Source: Massilioclostridium coli
Lineage (GTDB): Bacteria; Bacillota; Clostridia; Oscillospirales; Ruminococcaceae
Length of the DNA stretch: 64,000 nt
Assembly: GCF_900095865.1 (NCBI RefSeq)
Contig: NZ_FMIZ01000007.1
Coordinates: 1,610,530-1,674,529 of the forward strand
Reading direction: 5' to 3'
The notes below the pieces were generated by a model. It had not been told where the DNA came from. It saw only the letters and a program-made list of their open reading frames with translations, and made no database searches. Shown in pieces: positions 37,340 through 46,308 of this stretch. The stretch's first letter is position 1; the number at the start of each line of letters is the position of its first letter. A program made the position numbers and the translations under genes.

Positions 37340-38206
37340 TCAGATTTCATTTACCGCGATCGCAGTAGAACCGCAAGGCAACACAAAGCCAGAATTGCTC
37401 ACTGGTAACCCGATTTCATCCGCTGTAATAGAACGGAACCGGGTTCCCACTGTTGTTCCCAACAGATAGCTCATAACAGAAGGGGATAACCCTGTGGTAT
37501 AAGAATTTAACGCAAAGAAAAGTGGCTGGTCGGATAATACCTGGGAACACAGGTTGAGCAAATCATAAATTTTATCTTCCAGTTTCCAAACTTCACCGCC
37601 TGGCCCTCTTCCATAAGAAGGTGGGTCCATAATAATGGCATCATATTTTCTGCCACGGCGGATTTCCCGCATCACAAATTTTTCACAGTCATCAATAATC
37701 CAACGGATTGGCCGATCAGACAACTTGGATAAAACGGCGTTTTCCCTTGCCCAAGAAACAATCCCTTTTGAGGCGTCTACATGGCAAACAGAAGCTCCCG
37801 CTGCTGCGCAGGCAAGGGTTGCCCCACCGGTATAGGAAAACAGGTTTAATACCTGGATTGGCCGCTCACTTGACTGAATGAGTTCCCGAAAATAATCCCA
37901 GTTAACAGCCTGTTCTGGAAATAGTCCCATATGTTTAAAGCCAGTGGGTTCTATTTTAAAACGCAACCCTTTATAAGAGATTGTTTTTGGGGATTGAATG
38001 GGCTTTAAAAATTCCCAGGAGCCGCCCCCACTATTGGAACGATGATAATGAGCATGTATCTGGTTCCAGGAAGGATGCTGATGTGGAGTATGCCAAATCA
38101 CCTGTGGATCTGGACGAATAAAGAACTCTTTCCCCCAACGCTCTAATTTTTCTCCGTTGGAAGTATCTATAATTTCATAATCCTTCCAATCCGCTGCAAC
38201 TCTCAT
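37340..38206 (-). CDS. Class I SAM-dependent methyltransferase, RlmI/K-like
   Basis: The 288-residue protein has motif I VLNLFSYTGGATLACAAAGA (about 120-140), motif IV IIMDPPSYGRGPGGEVWKLE (about 190-210) with DPPSYG typical of RlmI/RlmK-type 23S rRNA cytosine or guanine methyltransferases, and a conserved C-terminus (LPCGSTAIAV). It lacks the N-terminal PUA domain of RlmI. I chose the second ATG (38206) because AAGGGAG is 7 bp from it and only 1 bp from the first. The target base is uncertain. Confidence 0.8.
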   Translation of the reverse strand: MRVAADWKDYEIIDTSNGEKLERWGKEFFIRPDPQVIWHTPHQHPSWNQIHAHYHRSNSGGGSWEFLKPIQSPKTISYKGLRFKIEPTGFKHMGLFPEQAVNWDYFRELIQSSERPIQVLNLFSYTGGATLACAAAGASVCHVDASKGIVSWARENAVLSKLSDRPIRWIIDDCEKFVMREIRRGRKYDAIIMDPPSYGRGPGGEVWKLEDKIYDLLNLCSQVLSDQPLFFALNSYTTGLSPSVMSYLLGTTVGTRFRSITADEIGLPVSNSGFVLPCGSTAIAVNEI

Positions 38207-38228
38207 CTGCATACTCCCTTCTTACTCA

Positions 38229-39578
38229 TTAAATTCTGGACTCGATTAAAGATACAATTTCCTTTGCGATATTTGTAATTTCCTGATGGTCTTTTCCTTC
38301 TACCATCACACGGATAATTGGTTCTGTACCGGATGGACGGACTAAAATTCTACCATCTTTCCCTAAGGCATCATCCCTATCCGCAATCATCTGTTTTAAG
38401 TCTTCATCTTGATTAAATTTATCTTTCGCTGCTGCGTCCGCTTGTACGCTCAACAGTACCTGTGGGAATCGTTCCATAATAGAAGCCAGCTCAGACAAAG
38501 ATTTTCCTGTGCGTTTCATAATGCTCAGCAATTGTACTGCAGAAAGTTGTCCATCCCCGGTAGAAGCATAATCGCTAAAAATAATATGTCCGGATTGTTC
38601 CCCACCTAACACATGGCCATTTTGACGCATATTTTCCAGTACATAACGGTCGCCTACCTTGGTAGCGACAGTCTTGATACCCTCTTTTTCAGTAAAGTGG
38701 AAAAAGCCTAGATTGGTCATTACAGTAACTACCGCAGTATCATTTGCTAGGCAGCCACGTTCTTTCATATCCTTAGCGAAAATGGCAATCATTTTATCGC
38801 CATCTACGTCATCACCATTTTCGTCAATCGCAAGGCAACGATCCGCATCTCCGTCAAAGGCAACTGCAGCCTGACAGTTATGTTCCATCATATAGACACG
38901 TAAACTTTCCATATGAGTAGAACCACAACGGTCGTTGATATTTTCCCCGTTTGGTTCCGCATGGATAATCACTGGATCCGCACCTAAACTGCGGAACAAT
39001 AAATCAGCGGTTGTGCTGGCGCTGCCATTCGCGCAGTCCACAGCAATCCGTAACCCTTTCAAATCCCCATCAATACTGCTTGCAATGTGGTTGACATAGT
39101 CATGGACAGCGGAACGGCGCTGGAACACTCTACCCAATTCTACCCCTTGTTTCAATGGAATTTGATCAGGGGTGTCCAAAATTAAAGCTTCAATCTCATT
39201 TTCAATCTCATCAGACAGTTTATAGCCTTGGTTATTAAAAATTTTAATTCCATTAAATTCCACCGGATTATGGGATGCAGAAATCATAATCCCAGCGTCA
39301 CATCCATATTTTCCCACCAAATAAGCAACTGCGGGGGTAGGAATTACACCGATTAAGGTGACATCCGCACCTACAGAACATAAGCCAGCTACCAGTGCAG
39401 CTTCCAGCATTTTAGATGAAATACGGGTATCCCGCCCAATCAAAATCATTGGCTTTTCTTCTTGGCTATGCCGTGTCAATACCACTGCCGCAGCACGTCC
39501 AATCTGCATTGCTAATTCACAGGTTAACTCGGTATTCGCGATTCCTCTCGCACCATCTGTTCCAAATAAACGACCCAT
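38229..39578 (-). CDS. glmM: Phosphoglucosamine mutase
   Basis: The 449-residue protein starts MGRLFGTDGARGIAN and has the phospho-Ser loop MISASHNPVEFNGIKIF (about 98-114), the metal loop DGDADRC (about 240) and the phosphate-binding RPSGTEPIIRVMVEG near the C-terminus. It converts glucosamine-6-phosphate to glucosamine-1-phosphate for peptidoglycan precursors. ATG at 39578 follows AGGAGAG. Confidence 0.95.
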   Translation of the reverse strand: MGRLFGTDGARGIANTELTCELAMQIGRAAAVVLTRHSQEEKPMILIGRDTRISSKMLEAALVAGLCSVGADVTLIGVIPTPAVAYLVGKYGCDAGIMISASHNPVEFNGIKIFNNQGYKLSDEIENEIEALILDTPDQIPLKQGVELGRVFQRRSAVHDYVNHIASSIDGDLKGLRIAVDCANGSASTTADLLFRSLGADPVIIHAEPNGENINDRCGSTHMESLRVYMMEHNCQAAVAFDGDADRCLAIDENGDDVDGDKMIAIFAKDMKERGCLANDTAVVTVMTNLGFFHFTEKEGIKTVATKVGDRYVLENMRQNGHVLGGEQSGHIIFSDYASTGDGQLSAVQLLSIMKRTGKSLSELASIMERFPQVLLSVQADAAAKDKFNQDEDLKQMIADRDDALGKDGRILVRPSGTEPIIRVMVEGKDHQEITNIAKEIVSLIESRI

Positions 39579-39614
39579 ATGTAATCTCTCCTATTCGAAT
39601 AATCCATTTTCTAT

Positions 39615-40649
39615 TTATATTAATGTTTGCTGTCCATCCTGGCTGATTCCAAGATGCTGGTACGCCAATGAGGTGACACATCTTCCACGAGGAGTACGGG
39701 ACAAAAAGCCCAACTGCATCAAATAAGGCTCATAAACATCCTCAATAGTAACCGCTTCTTCCCCCAAAATAGCAGCTATGGTTTCTAACCCAACTGGTCC
39801 ACCATTGTAGTTTTTAATCATGGTAGTTAGCATCCGGCGGTCCAATGGCTCCAGACCAAGTTCATCAATCTCTAATTTTTGCAGGGAGGAATCTACAATT
39901 TTTTTGGTAATCACGCCATCTCCCAACACCTGGGCAAAATCACGAACACGTTTTAGTAAACGGTTGGCGATACGAGGCGTACCACGAGAACGCTTTGCCA
40001 GTTCCAAAGCCCCATCCCTTTCACAAGGAATTTCCAGCAGGCTGGCGCTCCTCATAATAATTTCCGAAAGCTGTTCTTCATTGTAAAGTTCCAGCCGTAA
40101 AATAACGCCGAATCGGTCACGCAACGGAGCGGTCAATTGTCCCGCACGGGTTGTAGCCCCTACCAGTGTAAATTTTGGCAGGTCAATGCGGATAGAGCGG
40201 GCAGCAGGCCCTTTGCCTATGATAATATCCAACGCATAGTCTTCCATGGCTGGATACAATACTTCTTCTACCGCCCTGGAAAGCCGGTGGATCTCATCAA
40301 TAAACAACACATCATTTTCATTCAAGTTGGAAAGCAACGCCGCCAAATCCCCTGGTTTTTCAATAGCTGGGCCCGAGGTGACACGGATATTGACGTTCAT
40401 CTCGTTGGCGATAATCATAGACAAGGTGGTTTTTCCAAGCCCAGGAGGTCCGTATAACAAGACATGGTCCAAAGGCTCCCCACGTTGGCGGGCCGCTTCA
40501 ATATAAATACTCAAATTTTCTTTTGCTTTGTCCTGGCCAATATATTCTTTTAAGGTTTTCGGACGCAACGTAAACTCTACATCCATATCTTCTGGAGAAA
40601 AATCCGGTGTAGTAATCCGGCTTTCAAAATCCGTTTCACGGTCAAACAT
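39615..40649 (-). CDS. ruvB: Holliday junction branch migration ATPase RuvB
   Basis: The 344-residue AAA+ protein has Walker [11 protein letters not shown] (about 66), Walker [11 protein letters not shown], and the C-terminal winged helix ([16 protein letters not shown]). It drives branch migration with RuvA. GGAGG lies 14 bp ahead of ATG at 40649, a long spacing. It is the last gene of ruvC-ruvA-ruvB. Confidence 0.95.
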   Translation of the reverse strand: MFDRETDFESRITTPDFSPEDMDVEFTLRPKTLKEYIGQDKAKENLSIYIEAARQRGEPLDHVLLYGPPGLGKTTLSMIIANEMNVNIRVTSGPAIEKPGDLAALLSNLNENDVLFIDEIHRLSRAVEEVLYPAMEDYALDIIIGKGPAARSIRIDLPKFTLVGATTRAGQLTAPLRDRFGVILRLELYNEEQLSEIIMRSASLLEIPCERDGALELAKRSRGTPRIANRLLKRVRDFAQVLGDGVITKKIVDSSLQKLEIDELGLEPLDRRMLTTMIKNYNGGPVGLETIAAILGEEAVTIEDVYEPYLMQLGFLSRTPRGRCVTSLAYQHLGISQDGQQTLI

Positions 40650-40670
40650 ACTGATGTTCTTTTCCTCCTT

Positions 40671-41288
40671 TTATCGAATGGTAGCCAATGCTTTTAATCC
40701 AACCCGAATCATATCTTCTACAGAAGTTGACGGGTCAATTCCAGCGAGTGCCTGGGCAGCTTCTGATTTAGAATATCCTAACACCACTAATGCGCTAATA
40801 GCTTCCGCCGCATTTCCAGCATTAGTAGGCAGTTCAATTTCTTTTCCAGCTACTACACTACTGGATAACTGCTCTTTAGAAATTTTATCTTTCAACTCCA
40901 ACACAATTCGTTGTGCTGTTTTTCCACCAATCCCTTTGGATTTTGTTAAAGATTTGCTGTCACCAGAAGCAACACACAGCGCAAATTGGGATGGGGTTAC
41001 ATTGGATAAAATAGATAATGCTGCCTTTGGCCCTACGCCGGAAACAGAAATCAACATCTTAAAGCAGCGCAATTCTTCCTGGTCATAGAATCCAAACAGT
41101 TCCAGTGCGTCTTCCCTGACATGAAGATAGGTATATAAGGTAACAGATTCCCCTATTTTCGGGCACTGGGAAGCCGTTGTAAAGGTAGTTTTTATCTCGT
41201 ACGCAATCCCATTACATTCTACCGCAACAATAAAATAAGCGTCTACAGGTTGAGAAACCACTAGGTTCCCTGAAATACTATAAATCAT
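40671..41288 (-). CDS. ruvA: Holliday junction DNA-binding subunit RuvA
   Basis: The 205-residue protein has the OB-fold N-terminal domain (MIYSISGNLV), tandem helix-hairpin-helix motifs (LISVSGVGPKAALSIL; LTKSKGIGGKTAQRIVLEL) and the C-terminal RuvB-binding domain (AEAISALVVLGYSKSEAAQAL). It binds four-way junctions and loads RuvB. ATG at 41288 follows GGAGAG. Confidence 0.95.
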   Translation of the reverse strand: MIYSISGNLVVSQPVDAYFIVAVECNGIAYEIKTTFTTASQCPKIGESVTLYTYLHVREDALELFGFYDQEELRCFKMLISVSGVGPKAALSILSNVTPSQFALCVASGDSKSLTKSKGIGGKTAQRIVLELKDKISKEQLSSSVVAGKEIELPTNAGNAAEAISALVVLGYSKSEAAQALAGIDPSTSVEDMIRVGLKALATIR

Positions 41289-41306
41289 TTCGACTCTCCT
41301 TCCCCC

Positions 41307-41807
41307 TTAGTAACGGGCACCGTACTGTGCTAGACGGGAACCAGCGGAATGAGCGTGGCAGATAGCAATTGCCAAAGCGTCCGCTGTATCATCCGGTTTA
41401 GGCACAGCCTGTAAATGCAGAAGCCTCTTGGTCATCTCCATCACCTGGGTTTTTACCGCTTTTCCATATCCTACAACCGATTGTTTTACCTGCAAGGGAG
41501 TATAATGATAGCATGGAATTTGATGTTGGGTGGCACAAAGGAGGATTACTCCCCTCGCCTGAGCAACATCAATAGCGGTTTTCTGGTTGGTAGTAAAGAA
41601 AAGCTTTTCCATTGACATGGCATCCGGCTTATGTATCGTTAAAATCGAATCCAATTCCTGATGGATCGTTAGCAAGCGCTGCTCAAATGGCATCCCCGCT
41701 TTGGTAGTAATGGCACCATAATCCAAAGTGGTAAAACGGGAACGTTGATAATCCACAACACCCCAGCCCACAATGGCGTAACCGGGGTCAATTCCGATAA
41801 TTTTCAT
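41307..41807 (-). CDS. ruvC: Holliday junction resolvase RuvC
   Basis: The 166-residue protein has the catalytic acids in IIGIDPGYA (Asp near 7), SMEKLFF (Glu near 66) and KPDDTADALAIAICH (Asp pair near 140). It cuts Holliday junctions. Of two nearby ATGs I prefer 41807, six bases past GGAG; the ATG at 41813 abuts the ribosome site. First gene of the ruv operon. Confidence 0.95.
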   Translation of the reverse strand: MKIIGIDPGYAIVGWGVVDYQRSRFTTLDYGAITTKAGMPFEQRLLTIHQELDSILTIHKPDAMSMEKLFFTTNQKTAIDVAQARGVILLCATQHQIPCYHYTPLQVKQSVVGYGKAVKTQVMEMTKRLLHLQAVPKPDDTADALAIAICHAHSAGSRLAQYGARY

Positions 41808-42376
41808 TGACATCTCCTATCTCTAAGGGAGAAATTTGTGAATTTTACTAAAATACACTTTCAGTCCTTTGTGTGATTTACCCGAGAAATCCTCAGTTTA
41901 CACAAAACTCTATTCGTTTTATTATAGCATAAATCAAAATAGCCCGCAATGATTTTACGCTGGGTTTTAATTTTTTGTTACAATTATTTTGATTTTTTAC
42001 CTATTATTTTCATTAGAAAAAAGATGATAAAATTGACAAAAAATTCAGAAAATAAATCTACTGTTATAATGGATTCTTAAATAATTGTCTATATTCTTTC
42101 TAACTAAAAATTCCCAATATATCATTCAATATTACAAAAACTCTTGACAACAATAAAAATTTGATAGTAAACTTAAGTTATAATAATTGGAAAATATGTT
42201 TTCTATGACAGGTTATCAATAGTGCATACTAGTTTACTATTACAGTGGGCATAATAATAAACTACAATCCTTTCGACATCAAAGGTTTACTGCCCATAAT
42301 GAAAAAATATTTTTAAATGTTTCATAGGAATATAGCACTAACACTATATGCTTTTATTGATCTATCATAATAGGAG
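41808..42376. other. 560-bp AT-rich gap with ruv upstream region and a structured leader
   Basis: No gene was found. A plus-strand promoter at 42144-42173 gives a leader of about 200 nt for the membrane-protein gene at 42377. Within that leader a nested fold is visible: outer TGGGCA (42246-42251) with TGCCCA (42291-42296), inner CCTTT/AAAGG. A weak GC-rich inverted repeat at about 41940-41970 may end a transcript. Confidence 0.45.
42144..42173 (+). promoter_or_regulatory. Promoter of the small membrane-protein gene
   Basis: TTGACA (42144-42149) and TAAACT (42168-42173) are 18 bp apart. Confidence 0.55.
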
Positions 42377-42925
42377 GTGGTACCCATAAATATTGGTATC
42401 ATTTTATTCATAATTTTTCTTCCAGTCTGTTTGCCGCTAGCATTTTTATCAACACACAAATCTGAAAACAAACCGGGTAAAGCAATTTCCGATGACAATT
42501 TTACTGTTTCAATTCCAAGTACAGTTATAATAATTGGAATACTATGTAATATAACATCGTGTGCTGTTTTACTTGGATTCACATTCTTTTCAAAAGAACT
42601 TCCCCATTTTATTTTTTACTGTATCTTTGGTTTATTCTTTTGGTTGGGGATATATCTGATTTTAAAAACACTTGCTTGGAAGGTAGTAATAAAAGGGGAA
42701 AAAATAACCGTTTTTTCTTTTTTTAAAAAACCTTATTCTTTTACTTTCAGTGAAATTTCTTCTGTAGTACGTCAGGTAAAGCAAAATCAGGTAAACTCTG
42801 AAAGAATCGTTATCAAAACAATTACTGGAAAAAAACTAATAGTAGAAAATATGGAAATCTCCTATAATAGGTTTGCAAAAAAAATTCAAATGCAAGTTAA
42901 AAAAGAGAAATTGATTGGATTTTAA
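42377..42925 (+). CDS. Small membrane protein with PH-like domain, unknown function
   Basis: The product of up to 182 residues has two or three membrane helices (about 4-24, 50-72, 78-98) and a C-terminal soluble domain (about 105-175; KVVIKGEKITVFSFFKKPYSF) that looks like a bacterial PH-type beta-barrel. The start is odd: AGGAGGTGG (42372-42380) contains the in-frame GTG at 42377, too close to be read normally. An ATA at 42386 would be at ideal spacing, so a rare start codon is possible. I do not recognise the family. Confidence 0.65.
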   Translation: MVPINIGIILFIIFLPVCLPLAFLSTHKSENKPGKAISDDNFTVSIPSTVIIIGILCNITSCAVLLGFTFFSKELPHFIFYCIFGLFFWLGIYLILKTLAWKVVIKGEKITVFSFFKKPYSFTFSEISSVVRQVKQNQVNSERIVIKTITGKKLIVENMEISYNRFAKKIQMQVKKEKLIGF

Positions 42926-42984
42926 ACATTGAGTAACCCCTTAACCATTCTCTATGAATATGCATTGTATAGGGTCATACTAGA

Positions 42985-43023
42985 AAAAAGTAAAAAGCCT
43001 GTTTAGGAATATCTTAAACAGGC
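42985..43023 (-). terminator. Terminator after pepD
   Basis: Minus-strand stem GCCTGTTTA/TAAACAGGC with TTTTTACTTTTTT after it, 15 bp past the pepD stop codon. Confidence 0.85.
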
Positions 43024-43037
43024 AAACAAGGTCATGC

Positions 43038-44468
43038 TTAACAGCTTGTTTCGATATGATTTGCCAATGTAGCCAGTAACTCTCTCAAAAATTTCCACAT
43101 CCGTTCTACTGACGCCAAATCAGCGGATTCTTTTACCGTATGCACAAAATGCAGATCCGGCCCAAACGAAAGGATATCCAAATCCGGCATTGCCTGGGCA
43201 AAATACCCACATTCCAAACCCGCATGTACAGCAAAAATTTCGGGTTTCCTGCCATATAATTTTTGATATACCTGTACCGCTGTGTCACGCAACGGAGAAT
43301 CCTTACGATAGCTCCAATGTGGGTAATCTCCAAAAAATTCAATGGTACCACCACATAACCGGGTTAGTTCCTCAAGCTGCTTTACTACCTGCTGCTTCCT
43401 GCTGGCTACACTGCTACGGATCGAGCCAGTTAATACAAGAGCTTCCCCACACTGTTCCAATGAACCCATATTATTGGAAGTTTCCACCAGACCTTCCATT
43501 GCAGCGTTGTTGTGCAACACACCGTTTGGCATCAAAGTTAGCAACCCTACAAGAGCATCAACAGTATTAGAAGAAAATACAGTTGAAACAGAGGAAGGCA
43601 ACTCTTTTACAGCAATCGAAATTGTATCGCTAAACTGTAATTCTTGTTGAAATTCCCTTTCAAATTGCTGTAAATCCTTCTGCAATTTTTGCTGATCTTG
43701 TGGACGAACAGCCAACACCATACTAGCATCACGGGAAATAACATTGGCATGGCCTTTACACTGAATTTTGGATAAACAAGCGTATTTCCGAATCTTTTGC
43801 AATATACGGCCACACATTTGGATGGCATTTCCACGCTCCAGATGGATTGCCATACCGGAATGCCCACCCTGTAATCCTTCTAAGCTTACATGATATCCCA
43901 CGAAATCAGATACTGATTGATCCTGTACTGGAAGTTTGATATGTGTCCTGACTCCCCCTGCGCACCCAGTGCAAAAAGTTTGTTCCTCCTCAGAATCCAT
44001 ATTGATCAGACAACTTCCTTTTAATTTGGAATAATCCAAACCAGCGGCACCACGTAATCCATCCTCTTCCTGAACTGTAAATACCACTTCCAAGTTAGGG
44101 TAATAAAAATCTTCGCTTGCTAAAACAGCCAGATAATAGGCAACTGCCATGCCATTATCCGCTCCCAATGTAGTGCCTACTGCTTTCAACATGCCATTTT
44201 TTTCTTCCAGCAACAATCCATCTTCATAGGAACGGGTACCATCACTAACATATACCATATCCATATGCGCCTGTAAAATGACAGTTGGCCCCTGATACCC
44301 TGGAAGATTAGATGGCTTCCGCATAATAACATTGTACATTTCATCCTGTTCCGCTTCCAACTGATGCCGCTTTGCGAACTCCATCAAAAAATCGCTGATC
44401 CTTTTTTCATCGTAAGTGGCATGGGGGATTTTAGCGATTTCCTTAAAATAATCCAATACAATACTCAT
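43038..44468 (-). CDS. pepD: Aminoacyl-histidine dipeptidase (PepD, M20 family)
   Basis: The 476-residue protein has the M20 metal-site motifs: LQAHMDMV (about 77), GTTLGADNGMAVA (about 113) and VQEEDGLRGA (about 147), with the dimerisation domain insert (GGHSGMAI near 208) and the late AVHAGLECG ligand region. It hydrolyses X-His dipeptides such as carnosine. I chose ATG at 44468 (MSIVLDYFKEI) after AAAGGTGAT; longer frames run through the upstream terminator. Confidence 0.9.
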   Translation of the reverse strand: MSIVLDYFKEIAKIPHATYDEKRISDFLMEFAKRHQLEAEQDEMYNVIMRKPSNLPGYQGPTVILQAHMDMVYVSDGTRSYEDGLLLEEKNGMLKAVGTTLGADNGMAVAYYLAVLASEDFYYPNLEVVFTVQEEDGLRGAAGLDYSKLKGSCLINMDSEEEQTFCTGCAGGVRTHIKLPVQDQSVSDFVGYHVSLEGLQGGHSGMAIHLERGNAIQMCGRILQKIRKYACLSKIQCKGHANVISRDASMVLAVRPQDQQKLQKDLQQFEREFQQELQFSDTISIAVKELPSSVSTVFSSNTVDALVGLLTLMPNGVLHNNAAMEGLVETSNNMGSLEQCGEALVLTGSIRSSVASRKQQVVKQLEELTRLCGGTIEFFGDYPHWSYRKDSPLRDTAVQVYQKLYGRKPEIFAVHAGLECGYFAQAMPDLDILSFGPDLHFVHTVKESADLASVERMWKFLRELLATLANHIETSC

Positions 44469-44493
44469 TTCGATCACCTTTCTAACCATATGA

Positions 44494-44536
44494 TAAAAAC
44501 GTTTTGGGAATGCCATAAAGCCTCCAAAACGTTTTT
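44494..44536 (-). terminator. Terminator between the PduB-like gene and pepD
   Basis: Minus-strand stem AAAACGTTTTGG/CCCAAAACGTTTT, loop of about 15 nt, followed by TTATC, starting about 10 bp after the PduB-like stop codon. It makes the shell gene a single-gene unit. Confidence 0.75.
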
Positions 44537-44545
44537 GTTTTTTCT

Positions 44546-45256
44546 TTATAAATAGGGTGTCTTTACCGGGTCGGGATATTCTCCCATGGTACACAAAAGT
44601 TGAATCCCTGTTTCCCGCGCTTTTATTACTGCCTGACGGACTGCATCCGCTTCCCCGCTGATTGTGATAACCACTTCGTTGGAAAAACTGGTCCCCTGGG
44701 TTGGAGTTCCATAACTGACCAGTTCCACCCCTGCTGATTTCATTGCCAAATCCGCAATAACCATCCCAATCGGTGCCGGGCAGGAACAGATAAAACCAAA
44801 CGCTTTATCAACAGGAGCGCCAAACGCCATATGAATTGCTTTCCCAGCCCGAGCGGTAAACTGTACTTCCAAATGCCCAGCCTCACTGATATAAAGTTCC
44901 CCCGCGTTCTGGTCAATCAACTTTAAAGAAAGTTCCACTGCCTGGCGGACATCGGAAACATCTTTTCCTCCAATGATAATAAAGTTACCATGTCCACCGC
45001 CGCTTTTGGTATCACGTGGCAATTCTATGGATAATACTTCAATATTACTCATTTTAGCGGCATCATCCACAGCCTTAATCTGGGCGCCAGCACCAGTACG
45101 GGAACCTATTAAACCAATGGTAGGATAGGTTAAATCCAAGTTCATTCTACTGCGCAGTTGCTCATCCACATTGGCGATTACCAACCCAATGGTATCAGCA
45201 GCAGCAGTCCCAACAAATTCTGGTACACCTGGCAGTTGGTTGAGTATGTTTGTCAT
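44546..45256 (-). CDS. Orphan bacterial microcompartment shell protein, PduB/EtuB-like BMC-T
   Basis: The 236-residue protein reads EFVGTAAADTIGLVIANVD, IGLIGSRTGAGAQI, IELPRDTKSGGGHG, GFICSCPAPIGMVIADLA and YGTPTQGTSFSNEV, which are the landmarks of PduB-type tandem-BMC trimers. Such proteins form facets of polyhedral microcompartments that hold propanediol, ethanol or related pathways. No other shell or enzyme gene of a microcompartment is in the window. It has its own promoter and terminator and a weak AAGGA ribosome site before ATG at 45256. It may serve a compartment encoded elsewhere. Confidence 0.87.
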   Translation of the reverse strand: MTNILNQLPGVPEFVGTAAADTIGLVIANVDEQLRSRMNLDLTYPTIGLIGSRTGAGAQIKAVDDAAKMSNIEVLSIELPRDTKSGGGHGNFIIIGGKDVSDVRQAVELSLKLIDQNAGELYISEAGHLEVQFTARAGKAIHMAFGAPVDKAFGFICSCPAPIGMVIADLAMKSAGVELVSYGTPTQGTSFSNEVVITISGEADAVRQAVIKARETGIQLLCTMGEYPDPVKTPYL

Positions 45257-45321
45257 TGTATCGAAATCCTTCTCTTAATATTCAGTAAAAGATCCTATTC
45301 ATTCCATATAAAATCAATTTT

Positions 45322-45350
45322 ATTATACCGGATAAAAGGGAAAAAATCAA
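45322..45350 (-). promoter_or_regulatory. Promoter of the PduB-like gene
   Basis: Minus-strand TTGATT (45345-45350) and TATAAT (45322-45327), 17 bp apart, about 65 bp before the start codon. It falls between the PflX-like gene and the shell gene, so the latter is independently expressed. Confidence 0.65.
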
Positions 45351-45372
45351 CTCCAATTCTCACAACTGCCTT

Positions 45373-46308
45373 TTATAGCAAGGTTTGGTTTTGAAAAGAC
45401 GGGATAAAACTTTCGGAGGCCGCTTCTCCTTCCTGTACAAAGACATGTTCCAACCCCATTTGGAGGGCATACTCCAATAATTCGTCATATTCCTCCTGGG
45501 TTACCTTCCTATTTAACTCTGAATAGGATTCTACCCAGGATAGCGGTGTATACTGGCTCATCAAACTGAAATACGCCTGGTCCTTCCAGTGTTTTGCGAA
45601 CCAGTGTACCACTGTTTTTGAATCTTCCAGTTGACCAGGCAGCAATAAATGCCGGACAATTGTGCCGGATAGCATCCTTCCATCCGAATCAAATACGGGG
45701 ATTCCGGTTTGACGTATCATCTCCTGGACCGCTTGTTTCGCATAGGTAAAATAATGCTTTGCGTGGGAGTACTTCAAAGCAAGCTGTTCCTCATAATATT
45801 TGAAATCCGGCAGATAAATATCCACCAATCCATCCAACAATTGCAGAGAGGAAACGGATTCATACCCACTGCAATTATAAACAACCGGCAGAGAAAACCC
45901 TTGTTGTTTAGCTCTCTGGAGGGCAATCACAATCTGAACTATATAATGGGTTGGGGTAACCAAATTCAAATTTAACGCACCTTGTTCTTCCAGACGGAAA
46001 AATATCTCTACTAACCGGTCTACATCAATGGTTTGTCCAATATCCTGTGTGCTGATTTCATAGTTTTGGCAGAACACGCACTGCATATTGCAATGGGAAA
46101 AAAAGACGGTTCCAGAACCGGCGGTTCCAGACAAACAGGGTTCTTCCCAAAAATGGAGGGCTGTTCGTGCCACCTGTATCTCTTTTCCAATCGCACGGCA
46201 AAATCCTTGCTTCCCTTCTAAACGGTCTACACCACAATTTCTGGGGCAAAGTCGACATTCTTTCAATAGAGCCCAAAGTTCTTCCTCAGTGAATTTCTGT
46301 AACTTCAT
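45373..46308 (-). CDS. Radical SAM protein, PflX-like
   Basis: The 311-residue protein has a Cys-rich N-terminus (CRLCPRNCGVDR, FCRA), then the radical SAM cluster motif SHCNMQCVFCQN (CxxxCxxC, about 75) and a partial barrel. It fits COG1313, the pyruvate-formate-lyase-activase-like PflX group, whose substrates are not established. ATG at 46308 follows GAGG and overlaps the ilvA 3' end by 23 bp, so it is the second gene of the T-box-controlled unit. Confidence 0.82.
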   Translation of the reverse strand: MKLQKFTEEELWALLKECRLCPRNCGVDRLEGKQGFCRAIGKEIQVARTALHFWEEPCLSGTAGSGTVFFSHCNMQCVFCQNYEISTQDIGQTIDVDRLVEIFFRLEEQGALNLNLVTPTHYIVQIVIALQRAKQQGFSLPVVYNCSGYESVSSLQLLDGLVDIYLPDFKYYEEQLALKYSHAKHYFTYAKQAVQEMIRQTGIPVFDSDGRMLSGTIVRHLLLPGQLEDSKTVVHWFAKHWKDQAYFSLMSQYTPLSWVESYSELNRKVTQEEYDELLEYALQMGLEHVFVQEGEAASESFIPSFQNQTLL

